A stretch of DNA of 64,000 nt. It comes from an uncultured Gammaproteobacteria bacterium (GTDB taxonomy: Bacteria; Pseudomonadota; Gammaproteobacteria; UBA6429; Thiohalophilaceae). The notes below the pieces were generated by a model. The model searched no databases, had not been told where the DNA came from, and saw nothing but the letters and a program-made list of their open reading frames with translations. The position numbers and the translations under genes were made by a program. This document shows positions 24,991-33,292 of this stretch, one piece after another (the stretch's first letter is position 1; each line of letters begins with the position of its first letter). The DNA is taken from the NCBI GenBank assembly GCA_937967995.1, contig CALBTB010000010.1:310001-374000 (forward strand). Reading direction: 5' to 3'.

Positions 24991-25509
24991 ATGTCATCGA
25001 GTTCCACCACACCGACGATCTCACTGATTGCCGCCATGGGACGTGGTCGTGTGATTGGTATTGAAAATCGCCTGCCCTGGAAGTTACCCGCCGACATGAA
25101 ATGGTTTCGCCAGCACACGCTGGGCAAACCTATCATCATGGGCCGCAAGACATTTGAATCCTTTGGCGCAAAGCCATTACCGGAACGGCATAACATTATC
25201 ATTACCCGTGATCCCGCCTATAAAGCTGAAGGGGCCACGGTTGCGCATAGCATTGATGAGGCATTAGCGGCCGCCGGTGAAGTACCGGAAGTCATGATCA
25301 TTGGCGGAGCCAGCTTTTATGAACAGATGTTGCCGCGTGCGCAACGCCTGTACCTGACGCAGGTGGATATTGATGTAAAAGGGGATGCCTGGTTTCCCGA
25401 CTACAATCCGGCCGACTGGTCGTGGGTAGAAGAACGCCATCACGCCGCCGATGAGAAAAATGCCTATCCAATGACTTTTCAGATTCTGGAACGGGTCGCC
25501 TACGCTTAA
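24991..25509 (+). CDS. folA: Dihydrofolate reductase
   Basis: FolA reduces dihydrofolate to tetrahydrofolate with NADPH. The 172-residue sequence shows the DHFR pattern: ISLIAAMGRGRVIGIENRLPWKLPADMKWF at the active site (with the Asp of LPADMKWF), PIIMGRKTFESFG for cofactor binding, and EVMIIGGASFYEQMLPRAQRLYLT. The N-terminus carries a short Ser/Thr-rich extension (MSSSSTTPT). It is only 3 bp downstream of thyA, so both are made from one transcript. Confidence 0.96.
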   Translation: MSSSSTTPTISLIAAMGRGRVIGIENRLPWKLPADMKWFRQHTLGKPIIMGRKTFESFGAKPLPERHNIIITRDPAYKAEGATVAHSIDEALAAAGEVPEVMIIGGASFYEQMLPRAQRLYLTQVDIDVKGDAWFPDYNPADWSWVEERHHAADEKNAYPMTFQILERVAYA

Positions 25510-25572
25510 TATCTAGTAACAGGGATTCACTAGACCCTATATATAGTGTAGTCTTGTTGTCTCGGAGGCGGT

Positions 25573-25764
25573 ATGGACCTGAGACAGTTAAACCAGTTTA
25601 TCAAGCAACTCTGGCGTCGTGTTCCCGGTAAGCAGATAGATCGACGCTGCGGTCATGAACGTCGGCGACAGGGCTCGGATCGTCGCAAAGAAACGCGCAT
25701 CGGTGCACATGATCGTCGTTCAGGTCAGGATCGCCGGCAGGCCAGTCGCCGTCATTCCATTTAA
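25573..25764 (+). CDS. Small arginine-rich protein with DRR repeats
   Basis: A 63-residue protein that I do not recognise. It has a good ribosome site, GGAGG about 8 nt before the ATG. The N-terminus is a short amphipathic stretch (MDLRQLNQFIKQLWRRVPGK), and the remainder is very basic with repeated RR pairs in contexts such as QIDRRCGHERR, GSDRR, AHDRR and GQDRR. Such a protein could bind nucleic acid or membrane phosphates, but no function is shown. It lies after folA and overlaps the convergent apaH by 4 bp. Confidence 0.6.
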   Translation: MDLRQLNQFIKQLWRRVPGKQIDRRCGHERRRQGSDRRKETRIGAHDRRSGQDRRQASRRHSI

Positions 25765-26597
25765 AGAAAATCCTGCGGGTTTTGTGCCCCCGGGCATAAT
25801 ACAGATGTAAATTGCGGTTCCTTACTATCGACACGCATGGCAGTTAACTGTCCTCCCCACACACAACCGCTGTCCAGCGCGTAAACCCCGGGCACATGAT
25901 ACACACCCAGCGTCGACCAGTGTCCAAAGATAATTTTCATGTCCGCGGATGCGCGGTCCACCACATCAAACCAGGGTACATGGCCCGTGGCCTGCTGGCC
26001 GGGCGCGCCTTTTTCTTCCAGTGCCAGCGAACCGTCAACATGGCAGTACCGCAGGCGGGTAAAACAATTACAGATAAAGCGTAATCGATCCCAGCCACTG
26101 AGTTCCGGTTTCCAGAGGCGGGGTTCATCGCCATACATCACCTGTAAAAAGTCGCGATACTGATCACCGCGTAATACGGATTCCAGTTCACGTGCGTAAA
26201 CCTGCGCCTGGGTTGCATTCCATTGCGGTGCCAGGCCGGCATGGATCAGTGTGTAACCGGTATCCTGGTGGTGGTAGAGCAGGGGTTGTTGCCGTAACCA
26301 GTGAATCAATTCGTCACAGTCCGGTACGGATAATACATCCGCAAGTGAATCCTGCTTATCTTTTTTGACACCGGCATGCACGGCCAGCAGGTGCAGGTCA
26401 TGATTGCCCAGCACAGTAATAGCCCGATCGCCAAGTGATTTAACATAGCGTAATACATCAACAGACTGATGCCCGCGATTGACCAGGTCGCCACAGAACC
26501 AGAGTTGATCTTTTTCCGGTTCAAAGCGCAACAACTCCAGCAGTTGCTGTAATTCCGCATAACAGCCCTGCACGTCACCAATAGCATAAATGGCCAT
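25761..26597 (-). CDS. apaH: Bis(5'-nucleosyl)-tetraphosphatase, symmetrical
   Basis: ApaH hydrolyses Ap4A to two ADP and also removes Np4 caps from bacterial RNA. The 278-residue metallophosphatase shows the motifs AIGDVQGCYAEL (about 5-16), FCGDLVNRGHQSVDVLRY and TVLGNHDLHLLA, with downstream IHAGLAP and GHWSTLG. It is the last gene of the minus-strand lptD-surA-pdxA-rsmA-...-apaG-apaH block. In E. coli apaG and apaH are adjacent, but here a methyltransferase gene lies between them. Confidence 0.95.
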   Translation of the reverse strand: MAIYAIGDVQGCYAELQQLLELLRFEPEKDQLWFCGDLVNRGHQSVDVLRYVKSLGDRAITVLGNHDLHLLAVHAGVKKDKQDSLADVLSVPDCDELIHWLRQQPLLYHHQDTGYTLIHAGLAPQWNATQAQVYARELESVLRGDQYRDFLQVMYGDEPRLWKPELSGWDRLRFICNCFTRLRYCHVDGSLALEEKGAPGQQATGHVPWFDVVDRASADMKIIFGHWSTLGVYHVPGVYALDSGCVWGGQLTAMRVDSKEPQFTSVLCPGAQNPQDFL

Positions 26598-26601
26598 CGA
26601 T

Positions 26602-27204
26602 TTATGCCGCCTTTTCTACAATGATGCGGCGAAACCAGCCGCCGGGAAAACAGGGCTCATCGCTAATGACAGTTAATTCAGGTTGTTGTGCTAACAGTTC
26701 TTCAAACACTACATCGGTGCGCGTGGCAATATGCCGCATGAACAGGTTTAATAATCGACGCCCGGGAGCCCATTTTCCTGGACGTATGAATTTATCCAGG
26801 ATGTGAATTTTGCCACCGGTCTTGAGTACCCGTGATGCTTCACGTAATGCCGCACCCGGTTCTGGTACCACCGCCAGTATCAGGTGCATGATGACCATAT
26901 CAAACTCTTGATTTGAAAATTCAAGTTGCATGGCATCACCCAGTTGCAATTCAATTTCATATGAAGGTGGCCGACGATTGTGTGCCCGTTTTAACATGGC
27001 CGGTGTCAGGTCGATGCCGGTGTAACGGGCACCGGGGGGTAATAACGGCAGATCAAGGCCGGTGCCTACACCGGACAACAGGATGTGTTTTCCGTTTACA
27101 TCACCGAGTTGCGCGATGCTGTCACGGCGCATGGGCAAAGTCGCCTTGCTGACAATCGCATCGTAAACCGGGGAAAGAATTGTATAACTGTGCTTCAGGC
27201 TCAT
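26602..27204 (-). CDS. Class I SAM-dependent methyltransferase
   Basis: A 200-residue Rossmann-fold methyltransferase of the UbiE/phospholipid-N-methyltransferase-like group. SAM-binding motif I is ILLSGVGTGLDLPLL, in which the usual acidic residue pattern is close to but not identical with E/DxGxGxG; motif II TGIDLTPAMLKRA and FDMVIMHLILAVVPEP follow. The substrate is unknown; small-molecule or phospholipid headgroup methylation is plausible. I start at the ATG at 27204 (MSLKHSYTILSPVYD), matching relatives, although an ATG three codons earlier is in frame. It lies between apaG and apaH. Confidence 0.78.
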   Translation of the reverse strand: MSLKHSYTILSPVYDAIVSKATLPMRRDSIAQLGDVNGKHILLSGVGTGLDLPLLPPGARYTGIDLTPAMLKRAHNRRPPSYEIELQLGDAMQLEFSNQEFDMVIMHLILAVVPEPGAALREASRVLKTGGKIHILDKFIRPGKWAPGRRLLNLFMRHIATRTDVVFEELLAQQPELTVISDEPCFPGGWFRRIIVEKAA

Positions 27205-27216
27205 CGCCTGCACATC

Positions 27217-27600
27217 TTAATGTAACTTGTTGGGCATGGACAGGGTGAATGGCTTGATAGGGCACTCGAATTGGTTACCGTCATCGGCAATCATCTGGTA
27301 ACTGCCCTGCATACTACCGACCGGTGTTTCCAGCATGGTGCCGCTGGTGTACTGGAAACCTTCGCCGGGTTTGAGATGTGGCTGTTCACCAACGACACCT
27401 TCACCGCGCACTTCCTGGGTTTTTCCATCTGCGTCGGTGATGATCCAGTGGCGGGTCAACAGCTTGGCCGGCACGGTGCCTTCGTTGCGTATGGTGATGG
27501 TATAGGCAAACACATAACGGTCATTGTCCGGATCGGACTGTTCCGGAATATAGGCGGTTTCGACGCTGACCGTGGTGTTGTAAGGTTTCTGTTCAGACAT
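27217..27600 (-). CDS. apaG: ApaG (Co2+/Mg2+ efflux-associated protein)
   Basis: A 127-residue single-domain protein with the FnIII-like ApaG fold. Conserved stretches are YVFAYTITIRNEGTVPAKLLTRHWIITDADGK, VRGEGVVGEQPHLKPGEGFQYTSG and MQGSYQMIADDG. The biochemical role is not settled; mutants in enterobacteria are reported to affect cobalt and magnesium homeostasis. It is encoded upstream of the methyltransferase and apaH on the minus strand, 12 bp apart. Confidence 0.95.
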   Translation of the reverse strand: MSEQKPYNTTVSVETAYIPEQSDPDNDRYVFAYTITIRNEGTVPAKLLTRHWIITDADGKTQEVRGEGVVGEQPHLKPGEGFQYTSGTMLETPVGSMQGSYQMIADDGNQFECPIKPFTLSMPNKLH

Positions 27601-27648
27601 GGCCGGTTAGTTTACTACCTCAGTCTGACAGGGTAAATCAGGAGTTGT

Positions 27649-27933
27649 TCAATTCGCCTGTTTGCGGGTTTCGCGGTGCTGGGTGACGTATTCAATGGCG
27701 GCCGACACGGCTTTGTGTACATCGTATTCCATTTGTTCCCGCTCGGTCGCGGTCATGTAGTAGACCATGTCCACATCGTGTTTGACATAGCGCGCGGGCA
27801 ACTGGTTGAGGGCGACACAGGCCACGTCTTCCAGAAATTCGGAATCGGTTTCGATAAAGTCCGCGTCACGCATGTCATTCAGGCGTTGCAGGACCAGTCC
27901 TTCGTAGTAGTTATGGATGGTGTCAAATGACAT
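27649..27933 (-). CDS. ComFB family protein
   Basis: A 94-residue protein beginning MSFDTIHNYYEGLVLQRL. The pattern FLEDVACVALNQLPARYVKHDVDMVYYM is typical of late-competence ComFB proteins; in cyanobacteria some ComFB-domain proteins bind cyclic di-nucleotides. The start at 27933 is preceded by GGAG at good spacing, and 50 extra codons upstream in frame are ignored. In Pseudomonas-like genomes similar short ComFB proteins occur near chemotaxis or signalling genes, and here a CheW-like gene lies two genes upstream. A signalling role is inference. Confidence 0.8.
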   Translation of the reverse strand: MSFDTIHNYYEGLVLQRLNDMRDADFIETDSEFLEDVACVALNQLPARYVKHDVDMVYYMTATEREQMEYDVHKAVSAAIEYVTQHRETRKQAN

Positions 27934-27970
27934 GGTTTTCTCCGTAGTTGCATCATTTCCGGGGGCATCG

Positions 27971-28435
27971 TTACTGGCGCAGCCGTCCGGTTGGTGTGCC
28001 CTGGTTGTCGATAATACCGTGCTGTAACAACCACTGGCGGGCATCGTTTGCGTCCTCATCAAACCAGCGAGAGGCGGATCCAAGCCGAAAGCTGTAACCC
28101 CATGTGTCCATATCGGCCAGAATCCGGGATCGGTTTAGGGGCGGGAGTCGCTCTGCGAGCAGGATTTGCAGGTAACAGACGGCATTTTCCTCGTCGTAAT
28201 CGCCACCGGCATTGGTGTCCAGCTCGGCACGTCGCTGCGGCGACATGCAGATGAAGTGGCAGGCCTCGTGCAGCAGGGAATGCAGCGGAGTGTCGTCACG
28301 CACATACAGGCGGTTTGTGACCAGACCGGCTTCTTCGTCACCCCAGAAACTGCCGGGAATGGCCGCCAGCCCGGTTTTCACGGCACTGAGCTGGTATTGC
28401 CGGCACAGGGTTTCGATGTGTGACCACTCACACAT
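27971..28435 (-). CDS. Uncharacterised HExxH-motif protein
   Basis: I do not recognise this family with certainty. The ~154-residue product contains LLHEACHFICMSP (about residues 78-90), an HExxH zinc-peptidase-type motif, and further on DYDEENAVCYLQILLAE, where an acidic residue could supply the third ligand in a gluzincin-like arrangement. No signal peptide or membrane segment is visible, so it would act in the cytoplasm. The start is uncertain; I use the ATG at 28435, just after the stop of the upstream LysM gene. It lies between the CheW/LysM fusion and ComFB on the same strand. Confidence 0.7.
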   Translation of the reverse strand: MCEWSHIETLCRQYQLSAVKTGLAAIPGSFWGDEEAGLVTNRLYVRDDTPLHSLLHEACHFICMSPQRRAELDTNAGGDYDEENAVCYLQILLAERLPPLNRSRILADMDTWGYSFRLGSASRWFDEDANDARQWLLQHGIIDNQGTPTGRLRQ

Positions 28436-28460
28436 CGAGACACGTATTACATCGAGCGAG

Positions 28461-30110
28461 TCAGGGCTTGTTGCGGGTTGATTTGACACGTTTGACAATC
28501 CGTACGCGATCACCCGGATAAATCAGGTCCGGGTTTTTAATATTACTTAACCTGGCCAGTTCCGGGTAACGGAACGGGTCATTGACATAGCGAATGGCAA
28601 TATGCCAGAGCGTATCGCCTTTCACAACAATATGCGTAATTTCAGACCTGATGATGTGTTGCTCGGGTGCCTGCTGCTGTGGTGGATCGGGCTCAATGGT
28701 ATGGTCGCCATCGACCAGTGCGTTATCTTCACTGGGCGGTGCGGCTGTTTCAGTTCTTAATTCGATTGGTTCTTCCTGTTTGAACACCGTTGTCTGCTCC
28801 GGCACATCAATATAAATTGTGACACCCTGTTCATCTTTCTCGATTGATACTTGCTGGTCTTCATACTGTTCAATCACGGGATCGACACGTTGTGTCGGCG
28901 GCACATCTTCTGTTTGTTGCACATCACTGCGTTGCTTTGTTGGGGCAGGTAAGGTCAAAGCCTGTTGTGCTTCGCTGATCTGTAACGGTGGTTCGCTCAC
29001 AATGGGTGTTTCACTTTTTGAAACGACTGTTTCATCAACGTTCACTTCAGGCTCGTCCGAAACTGGCATCGGCGCATCAAAAGTGACCGGTTCCAGTTTT
29101 TCAGTTACAACGACCGGGTTGTCGGGTTCCGTTGACGTGCCACTGATCAACCAGACCAGCCAGCCGCTGGCCCCGATGAACAGCAGCAGTGCAAATAAAA
29201 ATACCCATATACCACCACTGGAAGCCGTATTCTGGACAGGCGTCTGCCTGGCAGTGTGTTGCTCAGGTGTGTTTATTGGCGGGGTGGCGGAACGATTATC
29301 ATGGCGGGGTGTGACTATTTTATTCGGCACAGTTTTTTCTGAAATGATGGTCGTTCTTTCCTTGCCCTGAGTTTTGGCCTTGCCTGTTACAGATTGTTTT
29401 GCCAGCGGAGATGTTTCAGTTGGCGTGCTGGATGACTGTTGCGTTATAACGGGTTGCTTATTGACAGGACTAGTCGCAGAAATTGCAGCGGACGGTTTTA
29501 CGCTGGTCGACTTATTTTCTGCAATGGATGTTCGATCGGTTACCGGTCGCTCAGGTGTGTTTGTGTTATCAGTTGATTGTGGTTTGACTGATAATTGCTG
29601 GACGGGTTTGTGTTCCTGTTGTATGTGTATGGTTTTCTGTTCTTCCAGCAGGGTTTCGATATAGGCGCGTAAATAACCATGTTCCGGCAGGTTAAGTAAC
29701 ATTTGGAAATCTGCATATAAATAAATATGACCTTTTAACAACAGGGTGCGGCTGAATACACCACGTGGAAGATGCGCGGGCAAACGTCCCCATCCATCGG
29801 CTGGTTTTTCAATTACCGCCAGGATTTCATCGACCCAGAAACCATACGCGCCCTGCGTCAGATCAGTCACAATCATACGACCCGGGTCGGCCCACTCAGC
29901 TTCATCGACACCGAACCGGTAGCGCAGGTCAGAGCCCTGTACGATGTGTTCCGCGTATTTGAAAATTCCGGGTGAACTCGCCCGGCGCCCCGGTGTGCGG
30001 GTAAACGCAGGTGGCGGGATGATGGTCAACACCGGCAATGAAGGCGCACAGCACAATACCGGGCCAACCCGGTACAACAGCAGGGACGCATTATCCGTGG
30101 TGAAGGTCAT
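28461..30110 (-). CDS. CheW-like / transmembrane / LysM fusion protein
   Basis: This 549-residue protein joins parts that are normally separate. Residues ~8-155 look like a CheW-type domain (LLLYRVGPVLCCAPSLPVLT, GRMIVTDLTQGAYGFWVDEILAV, YLYADFQMLLNL). A Ser/Thr/Gln-rich linker follows to ~300, then one membrane helix (IWVFLFALLLFIGASGWLVW, 301-320), an acidic Pro/Glu-rich periplasmic stretch, and a C-terminal LysM domain (493-541: VVKGDTLWHIAIRYVNDP, NPDLIYPGDRVRIV). That puts CheW in the cytosol and LysM on peptidoglycan. LysM with a single TM and long Pro-rich linker recalls FimV, but the CheW-like N-terminus is different. It sits downstream of rsmA. Confidence 0.82.
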   Translation of the reverse strand: MTFTTDNASLLLYRVGPVLCCAPSLPVLTIIPPPAFTRTPGRRASSPGIFKYAEHIVQGSDLRYRFGVDEAEWADPGRMIVTDLTQGAYGFWVDEILAVIEKPADGWGRLPAHLPRGVFSRTLLLKGHIYLYADFQMLLNLPEHGYLRAYIETLLEEQKTIHIQQEHKPVQQLSVKPQSTDNTNTPERPVTDRTSIAENKSTSVKPSAAISATSPVNKQPVITQQSSSTPTETSPLAKQSVTGKAKTQGKERTTIISEKTVPNKIVTPRHDNRSATPPINTPEQHTARQTPVQNTASSGGIWVFLFALLLFIGASGWLVWLISGTSTEPDNPVVVTEKLEPVTFDAPMPVSDEPEVNVDETVVSKSETPIVSEPPLQISEAQQALTLPAPTKQRSDVQQTEDVPPTQRVDPVIEQYEDQQVSIEKDEQGVTIYIDVPEQTTVFKQEEPIELRTETAAPPSEDNALVDGDHTIEPDPPQQQAPEQHIIRSEITHIVVKGDTLWHIAIRYVNDPFRYPELARLSNIKNPDLIYPGDRVRIVKRVKSTRNKP

Positions 30111-30184
30111 ATAGCATTATCGTCTGGCGGGACCGATCATTTATAGCCTGTGTTCAGCCAGGAAGATGCTGGTTTATCAGTGAG

Positions 30185-30979
30185 TTAACGGTGAATTTCG
30201 GCGCTGTCCTGGCAGGCATTGGCGAGTTTGATAAAGGCATCAAGCGGCAGGGTTTCGGGACGTGCGGTGGGGTCCAGTCCGAGTTGACTAATTTCATCAC
30301 TGGAAATCCAGTTTTTCAGGCTGTTGCGCAGTGTTTTGCGTCGCTGTGAAAACGCCTGTTTCACGATACGGGACAGGGTTTGTGCATCGCAGTCAGCGCG
30401 TTGCTGATGGGGCACCAGTCGCACGATCGCGGAATCCACTTTGGGTGGTGGATAAAAGGAACCGGGGCTGACAATAAACAGCCGTTCTACCGCGCAGTAA
30501 TACTGCATCATCACACTCAGTCGGCCATAAGTTTTACTGCCAGGTTGCGAAACTATGCGATCCACCACTTCTTTTTGCAGCATGAAATGCATGTCGGTGA
30601 TCATGTTCGTAAAGCGCATCAGGTGAAACAGCAGGGGTGTGGAAATATTGTAGGGCAGGTTACCAATGAGCCGGATGCCATTATCTTCAGCATGTTCATT
30701 TGTTAATGTATGAAAATCGAATTTAAGTGCATCAGTCGCATGAATAACAAGTCGGTCAAGCTTCTGGGACTGCCACCATTCAATGAGATCTCTGTCAACT
30801 TCAATAATATGTAGTTCACGACAGAGTTCGAGAACCGGCAGGGTGAGCGCGCCACGTCCGGGACCGATTTCTACGATGCGATCCTGTTGAGTGGGATGCA
30901 CAGCCTGAATGATTTTCTGAATGACGTTGTCATCCTGCAGGAAGTTTTGTCCAAAACGTTTGCGTGGTGATTTAAACAT
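30185..30979 (-). CDS. rsmA: 16S rRNA (adenine1518-N6/adenine1519-N6)-dimethyltransferase
   Basis: RsmA (KsgA) dimethylates two adjacent adenines in the helix 45 loop of 16S rRNA late in 30S assembly. The 264-residue sequence begins RKRFGQNFLQDDNVIQKI, and shows the SAM motif VEIGPGRGALTLP and the target-base motif IGNLPYNISTPLLFHL. The C-terminal RRKTLRNSLKNW is typical. It lies 3 bp downstream of pdxA, as in E. coli. Confidence 0.96.
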   Translation of the reverse strand: MFKSPRKRFGQNFLQDDNVIQKIIQAVHPTQQDRIVEIGPGRGALTLPVLELCRELHIIEVDRDLIEWWQSQKLDRLVIHATDALKFDFHTLTNEHAEDNGIRLIGNLPYNISTPLLFHLMRFTNMITDMHFMLQKEVVDRIVSQPGSKTYGRLSVMMQYYCAVERLFIVSPGSFYPPPKVDSAIVRLVPHQQRADCDAQTLSRIVKQAFSQRRKTLRNSLKNWISSDEISQLGLDPTARPETLPLDAFIKLANACQDSAEIHR

Positions 30980-30982
30980 GTT

Positions 30983-31978
30983 TTATTCGGCATGCTGGGC
31001 CAGTAATGAAAGGGCCGTCTGGATTGCTGCACGCAGACTGCCGGTATCTATTTCACCCGTGCCCGCCAGTTCGAGCGCGGTACCATGATCCACAGAAGTC
31101 CTGACAAAGGGCAGACCCAGTGTGATATTGATCGCGTTTCCAAATCCAATATGCTTTAGAACTGGCAGGCCCTGATCATGATACATGCAGAGAAAGGCAT
31201 CGGTTTCCTGCATGTACCTGGGCGTGAATGCCGTATCAGCCGGAATGGGCCCGGTTAACTGATAGCCTTTTTTGGTTAGCGCGTCGATCACGGGAATAAT
31301 CGTGTCAATTTCTTCACGACCAAGATGGCCGGATTCCCCGGCGTGTGGATTCAGACCGCAGACGCAGATTCGAGGCGTCTTTATTCCAAATCGATTTACC
31401 AGGTCATGTTGCAGAATCTCAATCGTCTGAGTTAGTCCGGGGACGGTAATCGCTGCCGGCACGTTTGTAAGTGGCAGGTGTGTTGTCGCCAGTGCCACAC
31501 GCAGGCCGGTTGTGGTGAGCATCATGACGGTTTGATCAGTATTACTTTTTTCGGCCAGGAATTCCGTATGACCACTAAACGCAATGCCGGCATCATTAAT
31601 GATGCCCTTGTGCACCGGGCCGGTGACCAGCGCCATGTTGTCATGTGTCAGGCAGAGTTCGACTGCCAGTGACAGGCACTCCAGTACATAAGGACTGTTT
31701 TGCCGCTCCAGCCTGCCAGCTTCGCAAGTCACCGGTAGATCAATATTGCGTACCCAGAGTTGTCCGGTAGGCAGGTGTTCTGGTTCGGTATCAGGCTGCC
31801 AGTCGTGCAGGGTGATGGCAAGTCCAAGCTGTTTAGCGCGTTCTTCCAGGCAGGCTTTGTTGCCAAGCACGATGATGGGAGCGGCCAGTTCTTCCTGGGC
31901 AAGTAGCAGTATAAGATCCGGGCCAATACCGGCCGGTTCACCCGGAGTGTAAAGGAGAATGCCCGGTTTACTCTTCAA
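30983..31978 (-). CDS. pdxA: 4-hydroxythreonine-4-phosphate dehydrogenase
   Basis: PdxA oxidises 4-phosphohydroxy-L-threonine in the DXP-dependent route to pyridoxal phosphate. The motifs YTPGEPAGIGPDLI, GPVHKGIINDAGIAFSGHTEFLAE and HDQGLPVLKHIGFGNAINITLGLPFVRTSVDHGTA, with zinc-ligand histidines, are intact. I choose a TTG at 31978, which overlaps the surA stop and puts the TPGEP motif 10 residues in, as in E. coli; GTG at 32005 and ATG at 31993 are possible but give longer N-termini without a better ribosome site. Confidence 0.92.
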   Translation of the reverse strand: MKSKPGILLYTPGEPAGIGPDLILLLAQEELAAPIIVLGNKACLEERAKQLGLAITLHDWQPDTEPEHLPTGQLWVRNIDLPVTCEAGRLERQNSPYVLECLSLAVELCLTHDNMALVTGPVHKGIINDAGIAFSGHTEFLAEKSNTDQTVMMLTTTGLRVALATTHLPLTNVPAAITVPGLTQTIEILQHDLVNRFGIKTPRICVCGLNPHAGESGHLGREEIDTIIPVIDALTKKGYQLTGPIPADTAFTPRYMQETDAFLCMYHDQGLPVLKHIGFGNAINITLGLPFVRTSVDHGTALELAGTGEIDTGSLRAAIQTALSLLAQHAE

Positions 31979-33272
31979 GCCGGTATTCCACATACGCTTC
32001 GTCACGAATACGACGTATCCAGTGTTCCGTTTCTTCGGCGACTTTGCGTTTGTGAATCAACTGGCGGGCCTGATTCTTCAGATAGGAATCGGTGTCATCA
32101 TGTTGGCGTCTCGATAGCACCTGCACCAGATGCCAGCCAAACCGGGATTGAAACGGCGCGCTGATTTCACCCGGCTTGAGCTTGTTCATTTCCTCTTCGA
32201 ATTCCGGCACCATTTTCCCCGGACTGGTCCAGCCAAGATTGCCACCTTCCACGGCGGAACCGGGATCGTCGGAACTGGCCCTGGCAATCGTACCGAAGTC
32301 GGCACCGTTCAGAATGCGTTCGCGTATGCGTTCCAGCTTGATGCGTGCCTCTGCATCGCTGGTAACTTCCGATGTTTTGATCAGGATGTGGCGTGCCAGG
32401 CTCTGTTGCACGACATGTTTCTTTTCCGTGGATCGTTTATCCAGAACCTTGACGATATGAAACCCACTGGCGCTGCGTATCGCCGGTGTGATCTGGCCAA
32501 CCTGTAAGTTCGGAATAGTATCAGCAAAGACTGTCGGTAGCTGGCCACGCTTAATCCAGCCAAGATCACCACCCTGCAGTGCACGTTGACCGGCAGACAC
32601 ACTGATCGCGGTCTGCGCAAAATCCGCACCGAATTTTAACTGGGTAATAATCTGATTGGCTTTTTGACTTGCGGCTTCGATCTGCTCCGGGCTGGCGGAT
32701 TCCGGAATGGGAATGAGAATGTGTGCAAGATGGTATTCGTCATCCAGATTGATTCGGTCTTCGAGTTTTGCCAGCTGATTATCCACTTCCTGTTCGGTCA
32801 CAAAAATCTTGTCTTCAACCTGGCGCTTGCGCAGTTGCGAGATGATGAGTTCCTTACGAATTTCTTCGCGAAACTGGGCAAAGTCATAACCGTCCTGAAT
32901 CAGTGTGCGGCGGAAAGTATCAAAATCCATGCGGTTTTGATGGGCAATATTGTTGATAACCCGGTTCAGCGCTTCATCATCGATACGAATGCCACTGGCA
33001 TTGGCCAGCTGTAACTGGATCTCATCAACCACCATGCGTTCCAGGATCTGGCGTTTCAGGACAGGTTCCGGGGGCAATTGCGTATTGTTGGCCAGCAGCT
33101 GTTTACGTACTTCCCTGATTTTGCCGGTCAGCTCACTGGCGGTGATTACATCATCATTGACGATGGCCACAATGTGGTCTAACTCAATGATTTTTGGGCG
33201 ATTTGTTGTCGCATGCAGCAGCGTTGGCGCAATCAGTATGGCAACCAGCATCAAACGGGATAACAACATCAT
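31968..33272 (-). CDS. surA: Periplasmic chaperone/peptidyl-prolyl isomerase SurA
   Basis: SurA escorts outer membrane proteins, including LptD, across the periplasm to the BAM complex. The 434-residue protein has a signal peptide (MMLLSRLMLVAILIAPTLLHA), the N-terminal chaperone domain (DHIVAIVNDDVITASEL onward), and two parvulin domains: EYHLAHILIPIPESA...GADFAQTAISVSAG...GGDLGWI and ARHILIKTSEVTSD...GADFGTIARASSDD...GGNLGWTSPG. It is directly downstream of lptD, the best known SurA-dependent client. Confidence 0.96.
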   Translation of the reverse strand: MMLLSRLMLVAILIAPTLLHATTNRPKIIELDHIVAIVNDDVITASELTGKIREVRKQLLANNTQLPPEPVLKRQILERMVVDEIQLQLANASGIRIDDEALNRVINNIAHQNRMDFDTFRRTLIQDGYDFAQFREEIRKELIISQLRKRQVEDKIFVTEQEVDNQLAKLEDRINLDDEYHLAHILIPIPESASPEQIEAASQKANQIITQLKFGADFAQTAISVSAGQRALQGGDLGWIKRGQLPTVFADTIPNLQVGQITPAIRSASGFHIVKVLDKRSTEKKHVVQQSLARHILIKTSEVTSDAEARIKLERIRERILNGADFGTIARASSDDPGSAVEGGNLGWTSPGKMVPEFEEEMNKLKPGEISAPFQSRFGWHLVQVLSRRQHDDTDSYLKNQARQLIHKRKVAEETEHWIRRIRDEAYVEYRLEE

Positions 33273-33292
33273 AGTCGGATCTTTCTCTTGCT

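Noticed and set aside
28594..29664. Three plus-strand frames opposite the linker of the CheW/LysM fusion
   Set aside because: They are antisense to a low-complexity Pro/Thr/Glu linker, lack ribosome sites and have the composition expected of a shadow.
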